Assembly (NCBI GenBank): GCA_904386005.1
Contig: CAJFKR010000004.1
Coordinates: 38,001 to 102,000 of the forward strand
Length of the DNA: 64,000 nucleotides
Reading direction: 5' to 3'
Source: Candidatus Flemingiibacterium merdigallinarum
Lineage (GTDB): Bacteria > Bacillota > Clostridia > Oscillospirales > CAG-272
The notes under the pieces are model-generated. The model ran no database searches. It saw only the letters and a program-made list of their open reading frames with translations, and had not been told where the DNA came from. Shown here in pieces: positions 58,413-64,000 of the stretch; the stretch's first letter is position 1; the number at the start of each line of letters is the position of its first letter. The position numbers were made by a program, and so were the translations under genes.

Positions 58413-59912
58413 TTGACAACGAAAAAAATCACGGCGTTGACGCTTGTACTGGCGGAGCTTGCCGCAATGCTTGCCTGCGGCGACAGTGAGACTGCCGACA
58501 CTGATGAAACTAAGACAAACGATTCAGTTGCGGCTGAAGAAACATCCGCCGTCGACCGCGCGGACACTCCTGATTCACTGCCTGACGCCCTCGACTTCGA
58601 CCAAACGGTGATAAACGTACTCTTTCCCGAGAGCCACGGCGGTAGCGCCGACCAGATCGACTGGGTCAGCGAGGACGACGGCGAGGTCGTGAGCTCGGCG
58701 ATATATCAGCGCACAACAGCCGTCGAGGAACGGCTTGGTGTGGAGTTCGATGTGAACTACGACTACACCGTGACCGAGTGGCCGAACATACTGCGCAGCT
58801 CGATTATGGCGCAGGACGGAAGCTTTGACCTCGTCTGGGGCGCGCAGTATGAGACCGTACCGCTCGCGGCGGAGGGAATGTATCTCGACCTTTCCGACGC
58901 CGAATATATCGACTACAGCCAGCCATGGTGGAACAACGAATTTATGGAGGAAATTTCGGTCGGAGACGTGCGGTATCTGCTCGCCGGAGACATTTCATTG
59001 TCAATGCTCAGCTATATGAGCTGTGTATATTTCGGTAAGGAGCGCTTCGAGGAGATTTCGGGCGAGACCTCCGACGATTTGTATCAGCTGGTGCTCGACG
59101 GCGGCTTTACAATCGATAAATTGGCTGAATACTGCCGGCTTTCCTATTCTGATTTGAACGGCGACAGCGCGCGTGACGAGGACGACCGTTATGCCATGGG
59201 CGCGGTGACCGCGAGCACGACCGACCATCTCACATTTGACTCAGGCATAACCTTCACGACTCGGGACGCCAACGGGCTGCCGATGCTGACCATTGACAAT
59301 GAGCGTACATATCAATTCGTAGAAAAGCTGTACAGCCTGTTCTACGAAAACGAGGGAGTGTTTGTATATCCGCCGGTGCAGGATTCGCTTCGAATTGTTA
59401 TACCGAATAAATTTACGGGCGGCGATATGACCTTCATGTGCGGCTACTTCTATTCCGCCGATTTGCTGCGCGAAATGAAGTCGGATTACGGAATCATACC
59501 TTATCCGAAGCTCGACGAGAGCGTGCAGGATTACGCGTCGCTCGTTCACGATTCGGCAATGCTCGTCAGCGTTCCGATAACCTGCACCAAGCTTGACGCG
59601 GTGACGGCTGCAATCGAGGCGATCGCGGCCGAGAATTGGCGGACAGTCACTCCCGCATATTACGAGATTGCGCTGAAAACCAAATACACGCGCGACGACA
59701 CGTCCTGCGTCATTGTAGACATGATACATGAATCGGGCACGACCGATTTCGCGTACGCGTATAATCGTCAGCTCGGCGGAGTTGGACAGATTATGCGCAA
59801 GCTCGCCGAGCAGAAGTCGTCCGACTTCGCGTCGACATACGCCCAAATCAAAACGTCTGCCGAGGCGGGGCTTGTTGAGTTAATAGAATCTTTCGGAAAG
59901 AGCGGCTCATAA
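58413..59912 (+). CDS. Extracellular solute-binding lipoprotein (paralog 3)
   Basis: Begins TTG 58413; LTLVLAELAAMLACGDSET lipobox; same block order as paralogs 1 and 2. Confidence 0.72.
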   Translation: MTTKKITALTLVLAELAAMLACGDSETADTDETKTNDSVAAEETSAVDRADTPDSLPDALDFDQTVINVLFPESHGGSADQIDWVSEDDGEVVSSAIYQRTTAVEERLGVEFDVNYDYTVTEWPNILRSSIMAQDGSFDLVWGAQYETVPLAAEGMYLDLSDAEYIDYSQPWWNNEFMEEISVGDVRYLLAGDISLSMLSYMSCVYFGKERFEEISGETSDDLYQLVLDGGFTIDKLAEYCRLSYSDLNGDSARDEDDRYAMGAVTASTTDHLTFDSGITFTTRDANGLPMLTIDNERTYQFVEKLYSLFYENEGVFVYPPVQDSLRIVIPNKFTGGDMTFMCGYFYSADLLREMKSDYGIIPYPKLDESVQDYASLVHDSAMLVSVPITCTKLDAVTAAIEAIAAENWRTVTPAYYEIALKTKYTRDDTSCVIVDMIHESGTTDFAYAYNRQLGGVGQIMRKLAEQKSSDFASTYAQIKTSAEAGLVELIESFGKSGS

Positions 59913-60146
59913 AACAGCCCTTGGTTGCCTATAAATCGTATTTTTAGAGGTTACCTTTAATATAGTTGTGACTATAATTCCGCGTCAACAAAGTCTGTCT
60001 TACATTGACAATGATTTGTCAGGGTCTGCAAAGCAAAATCATGGTCGGTTATCACAGTCGAAGTCATGCGGCTTCGAAGCACAAAACTTGTGAGTGAAAA
60101 ATTAACAAACTTAATCCTTAATATGGTAAAAGAAAGGAACACAATC

Positions 60147-61889
60147 ATGAAAACAAGAGCAAAGCTGCTCCGCGGCGATACCGTGGAGCTTGACGCTAAG
60201 ATTGAGCGCGGGGACGGATACGAGCGAATCATACTCGCACCCGACTGCGGCGGGCTTTATGAGAAAATCGACTATATCGACGTCGCGTATGACCTTGCCG
60301 ACGCAGCTTGCGGCGACGACGGCTATTACGTCGTGCCGCGCGGCAAGAACTCGCCCGACGACCATATCTGCCGCTTTGAGCCGCGCGAGGACTGCGAGCT
60401 CGATATGGCTGACTTCCAGATGGCGATGTTCGGCTTCATCAGAGACGGCGCGGGCTTCTGCGCTATCGTCGAAAGCGGAACATTCGAGTATCATCTGATT
60501 CTCGGCGTCAAGGGCGGACACTACTATATGTTCGCGCGCTTTTACCTCGGCGGGAAGCCGATGTATGAGCCGATGTCAGTGCGGTTCTACACACTGTCCG
60601 GCGACGACGCCGACTACTCGGGCATAGCTCGCGCCTACCGCGGCTATATGCTGAACGACGTCGGCTGCAAGCCGATTCGCGAGCGCGTGGCTGACGGCAC
60701 CGCGCTTGAGCGCGAAGCACTCGGCTACGCGAAGGATTCGCTGTATATACGCATACGGCTCGCGTGGAAGCCGGTGCCGTCGCCCATTGAGGAGCAGACT
60801 CCCGATAACGAGCCGCCGCTCCATGTCGCGATGACCTTCGACGAGGTCGGCGAGCTTATGCGCCGTGTATACGACGCCGGAGTCAAGCGGGCTGAATTCT
60901 GCCTCGTCGGCTGGAACATCTCAGGTCATGACGGGCGTTGGCCGCAGCATCTTCCGGTCGAGCCGAAGCTCGGCGGCGAGGAGGGGCTGAAGCGGCTGAT
61001 CAAGCTGTCTCGACAGCTCGGCTACCGTGTCACCTGCCATACGAATGTCACTGACAGCTACTCTATCGCCGACAACTACTCGCCCGATTTGACCCGCAAG
61101 CTGCCGGACGGCAGCATCGCGCAGCATGGCTGCACATGGGGCGGCGGGCGCGCGAAGTGGGTCTGCCCGAAGATGTCGTATGAAATCGCGAAGTCGGAGC
61201 TTCCCAAGGTAGCGGCGCTCGGCTTTGTCGGACCGCATTACATCGACGTGATCAGCACGATCGCCTGCCAGCCCTGTTATGACGAGAAGCACCCGCTGAA
61301 CCGCCGCGAGGCCGCCGAATACTACAACAAGGTCGCGCAGCTCGCTCACGAGCTGTTCGGAGGCTTTGAGTCGGAGGGCGGCTACGACTACACGGCGCGC
61401 TATCTCGATTACGGGCTGTATATCAGCTTCTACAACACTGACAGCGAAAAGCTCCCCGCGCTCTTCTCCGAGTCGGTGCCGATCTGGCAGATCGCGTTTC
61501 ACGGTATAATCCTATCGAACCCCTACACAAGCGGCGTCAACTTCGCGATAAAGTCTCGCCGTCATCAGCTCGAGGTATACGAGCGCGGCGCGCGCCCGAC
61601 TGTATACCTATATTCGCGCTTCAAGTGGGACGGCGCGAACTGGATGGGCAACGACGACGTAGTCTGCACGACAAAGGCTGACCTTGACAACACAGTTGAA
61701 ATGCTCGCGAAAATATACCGGGATTTCGAGCCGCTCGCGTATCTTCAGGTCGAATATATCGACCGCCACGAGAAGCTGTCGGACGGCGTGTACCGGACGG
61801 TATATTCGGACGGCAGCACGGCGCTTACCGACTACATAAACGGCAGCTATGCTGTGACAAAGCCGGACGGCACCAAAATCGAGCTTTAA
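60147..61889 (+). CDS. Glycoside-hydrolase-like TIM-barrel protein (DUF5696-like guess)
   Basis: RAEFCLVGWNISGHDGRWPQHLPVEPKLGGEEGLKRLIKLSRQLGYRVTCHTNVTDSY; AAAGGA RBS; catalytic family uncertain. Confidence 0.5.
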   Translation: MKTRAKLLRGDTVELDAKIERGDGYERIILAPDCGGLYEKIDYIDVAYDLADAACGDDGYYVVPRGKNSPDDHICRFEPREDCELDMADFQMAMFGFIRDGAGFCAIVESGTFEYHLILGVKGGHYYMFARFYLGGKPMYEPMSVRFYTLSGDDADYSGIARAYRGYMLNDVGCKPIRERVADGTALEREALGYAKDSLYIRIRLAWKPVPSPIEEQTPDNEPPLHVAMTFDEVGELMRRVYDAGVKRAEFCLVGWNISGHDGRWPQHLPVEPKLGGEEGLKRLIKLSRQLGYRVTCHTNVTDSYSIADNYSPDLTRKLPDGSIAQHGCTWGGGRAKWVCPKMSYEIAKSELPKVAALGFVGPHYIDVISTIACQPCYDEKHPLNRREAAEYYNKVAQLAHELFGGFESEGGYDYTARYLDYGLYISFYNTDSEKLPALFSESVPIWQIAFHGIILSNPYTSGVNFAIKSRRHQLEVYERGARPTVYLYSRFKWDGANWMGNDDVVCTTKADLDNTVEMLAKIYRDFEPLAYLQVEYIDRHEKLSDGVYRTVYSDGSTALTDYINGSYAVTKPDGTKIEL

Positions 61890-61928
61890 TATAAATTAAC
61901 GCGAGTTCGATGGAGTTCTTAGTTTCAC

Positions 61929-61995
61929 TGGGGGAGCCCCTTTTGAAAAAGGGGCTCCCCCAGACCCCCACCCGAAAACTTTTAACAATTTGGGT
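61929..61995 (+). repeat. REP-like palindrome plus conserved tail, copy 1
   Basis: TGGGGGAGCCCCTTTT..AAAAGGGGCTCCCCCA then GACCCCCACCCGAAAACTTTTAACAATTTGGG. Confidence 0.8.
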
Positions 61996-62048
61996 CAAGG
62001 CGTGGATGATTATGACAACGTAAAGATTATATTACTGCTTGTTGTCAG

Positions 62049-62108
62049 AAACCACAGAGATGCGCCGCCTAATGGGACCCTGCTTCCCAACCGGCGGCTG
62101 GTTTCTAC
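62049..62108. other. 60-nt compound hairpin
   Basis: AGAAACCA/TGGTTTCT, GCCGCC/GGCGGC, TGGGA/TCCCA nested stems. Confidence 0.6.
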
Positions 62109-62413
62109 GTGGTAGCTTGAATCTTATAATGTTTGTTCAGTTGATTGCGTTATTACATTGTTATAATTCTCATCGAACTCACGTTAAATTAAGTCTTGTA
62201 CATCGTATACCGATATAAAAACCGGACTTGGGACAGAGCTTCCGAAATAATTTTTATCAGTAAAATATCGCCAAAACCATTTACAAATTCCCATTTATGT
62301 GGTATCATAATATCAGAACTCGGACATATGCGCCGTGTCGGATATTTTTGACAAGCAATTCGCCGGCGATACATAACGTTTGTGCCGCCGGACAGAGGAA
62401 AGGGAAGGCTAAT

Positions 62414-63646
62414 ATGGAAAAAATCAATGTCGGCTGGGTCGGACTCGGAGGTCGCGGCTACGGTTTACTTGGTATGGTGCTCGATACAATGCCCGACGTG
62501 AATATACTCGGCGTGTGCGATTTGTACGACGACCGCGTCGAGCGCGGACGCAAGCTGGTCGAGGACAAGCGCGGCACAAGTCCGGTCGCGGTCAAGGATT
62601 ATCGCCGTCTGCTTGAAATGAGCGAGATTGACGCTATCATCACACCGTCGGCGTGGGAAGCTCACATCGACGTCTGCATTGACTCGATGCTCGCCGGAAA
62701 ATACGTCGCGACCGAGGTCGGCGGCGCGTATTCGGTCGAGCAGTGCTGGGAGCTGGTCCGCACCTACGAGCGCACGCGCGTGCCCTGCATGATGCTCGAG
62801 AACTGCTGCTACGGCAAGGAGGAAATGACCGTCCTCAATATGATTAAGCAGGGACTTTTCGGCGAAGTCATTCACTGTGAGGGCGGCTATCGTCACGACC
62901 TGCGCGACGAGGTCTCGCTCGGAGGGGTGAACCGCCACTACCGCCTGCGCAACTACATGAACCGCAACGCCGAGCTGTATCCGACGCACGAGCTCGGACC
63001 TATCGCGAAATACCTCGACATAAACCGCGGCAATCGTATGATTATGCTGACCGCGATGGCGTCGAAGTCAGCCGGACTGAACCACTGGATCAAGGAAAAC
63101 AAGGGCGAGGATTTCGAGAACGCGAACTTCCGCTTCGCCGAGGGCGATGTCGTCACGACCTGCATCAAATGCGCTCACGGCGAAACGATAGTCCTGACTC
63201 ACGACACATCGCTGCCGCGCCCCTATTCGCGCGGAAACCTCGTTCAGGGAACCAAGGGTATGTGGTTCGAGGACACTCACGGCGTGCTGTTCGACGGGCT
63301 GGCAGATGGACCGTCGTGGGGACACAGATACACAAACCTCGATGAGTTCTACGACAAGTATCTGCACCCGCTCTGGCGCGGCTACGAGGCGGTCGGCGGT
63401 CACGGCGGCATGGACTACCTTGTAATGCGCGGCTTCGTTGAGGCGGTGATGAATCAGACGCAGACGCCTATCGACGTATACGATACCGCGGCGTGGATGT
63501 CGATAACCCCGCTGTCCGAGAACTCGATCGCGTGCGGCTCGATGCCGGTCGCGATACCCGACTTCACAAATGGAAAATGGACTCACCGCGAGGACTTCGT
63601 TCGCTCGAAGTGGTGCCTCGAAGCGGTTTGCGACGAGCAGTTCTGA
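62414..63646 (+). CDS. Gfo/Idh/MocA family oxidoreductase
   Basis: INVGWVGLGGRGYGLLGMVLDTMPDVNILGVCDLYDDR; YVATEVGGAYSVEQCWELV. Confidence 0.88.
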   Translation: MEKINVGWVGLGGRGYGLLGMVLDTMPDVNILGVCDLYDDRVERGRKLVEDKRGTSPVAVKDYRRLLEMSEIDAIITPSAWEAHIDVCIDSMLAGKYVATEVGGAYSVEQCWELVRTYERTRVPCMMLENCCYGKEEMTVLNMIKQGLFGEVIHCEGGYRHDLRDEVSLGGVNRHYRLRNYMNRNAELYPTHELGPIAKYLDINRGNRMIMLTAMASKSAGLNHWIKENKGEDFENANFRFAEGDVVTTCIKCAHGETIVLTHDTSLPRPYSRGNLVQGTKGMWFEDTHGVLFDGLADGPSWGHRYTNLDEFYDKYLHPLWRGYEAVGGHGGMDYLVMRGFVEAVMNQTQTPIDVYDTAAWMSITPLSENSIACGSMPVAIPDFTNGKWTHREDFVRSKWCLEAVCDEQF

Positions 63647-63660
63647 TATATTTTGGTATT

Positions 63661-63687
63661 TCGACCGGCGTGAATTCCGCCGGTCGA
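63661..63687 (+). terminator. Intrinsic terminator
   Basis: TCGACCGGCG TGAATTC CGCCGGTCGA, 10-bp arms. Confidence 0.7.
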
Positions 63688-63696
63688 AAATTTTAC

Positions 63697-63725
63697 TTGA
63701 TTTATTTGAGTATTCGTGGTATACT
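63697..63725 (+). promoter_or_regulatory. sigmaA-type promoter with no ORF downstream in the window
   Basis: TTGATT-17-TATACT. Confidence 0.55.
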
Positions 63726-63792
63726 TATATTAATGAAGTAATATAGCCGATTGTAAAAGTCGTAAAAAAGCAATAAAATTCGCACATATTAA

Positions 63793-63838
63793 GCCGCTGC
63801 TCGGGGCAGGGGTCCCCGAGTAAAGCGGCACGCCCCTG
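63793..63838 (+). ncRNA. Predicted pseudoknotted RNA
   Basis: GCCGCT/AGCGGC and CTCGGGG/CCCCGAG stems; loop CAGGGG complementary to downstream CCCCTG (63833-63838). Confidence 0.45.
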
Positions 63839-63899
63839 TGGTTACTAACGTTATATACAAATAATATATTACGCACTTTTAATAAATTATGGTTATAAC

Positions 63900-63965
63900 C
63901 AAATTGTTAAAGTTTTCGCGGTGGGGGTCTGGGGGAGGTGCCTTTTTCAAAAGGCGCCTCCCCCA
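63900..63965 (-). repeat. REP-like palindrome plus conserved tail, copy 2 (inverted relative to copy 1)
   Basis: CCAAATTGTTAAAGTTTTCGCGGTGGGGGTC followed by TGGGGGAGGTGCCTTTT..AAAAGGCGCCTCCCCA. Confidence 0.8.
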
Positions 63966-64000
63966 GGGAAAGCGAACAAGTTTGCACATTTACAATCGCC

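Larger units (their letters stand above)
61896..62187. mobile_element. MITE-like non-coding element with ~17-bp terminal inverted repeats
   Basis: TTAACGCGAGTTCGATG (61896-61912) vs CATCGAACTCACGTTAA (62171-62187), one mismatch; encloses two strong hairpins and no ORF. Confidence 0.5.

Noticed and set aside
61896-62187. Full insertion sequence
   Set aside because: No transposase ORF inside or adjacent; at most a non-autonomous element.
63793-63838. Assignment as a canonical twister ribozyme
   Set aside because: Topology is similar but the conserved loop and cleavage-site nucleotides I remember are not matched; kept only as an unclassified pseudoknot.

Overview
The window looks like a chromosomal segment of a spore-forming Clostridia/Oscillospiraceae-type Firmicute. 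Supporting signs are a T-box upstream of pheS, spoIIR, TTGACA-17-TATAAT promoters and strong GC-rich codon bias. I assign about 40 protein genes: a pheS/uridine-kinase/pheT cluster under a T-box; rpsU; a carbohydrate locus (AraC, GH5-like, GH36, Gfo/Idh/MocA, sugar isomerase, UroD-like, GH16); three lipoprotein solute-binding proteins without permeases; ftsH; a spore-type peptidoglycan-binding cassette; a BlaI/BlaR1-type pair whose sensor carries a duplicated uncharacterised domain; spoIIR, CDF, a methionine gamma-lyase family protein, murD; an EEP/ktrB/ktrA cluster behind a structured leader; and a U32-like gene followed by three tandem QueG-like Fe-S proteins. No tRNA, rRNA, CRISPR array, prophage or IS transposase was seen. 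The best candidates for undescribed biology are: (1) a promoter-driven pseudoknot RNA at the right edge; (2) hairpins placed between a Shine-Dalgarno-like tract and the start codon of three unrelated genes; (3) a ~190-nt leader/ncRNA with competing terminator pairings ahead of EEP-ktrBA; (4) the BlaR1-like sensor with a tandem novel domain and a palindrome on the blaI promoter; (5) a ~292-bp MITE-like element with 17-bp inverted ends; (6) the triplicated QueG-like cluster. All calls were made by eye; no database search was run.
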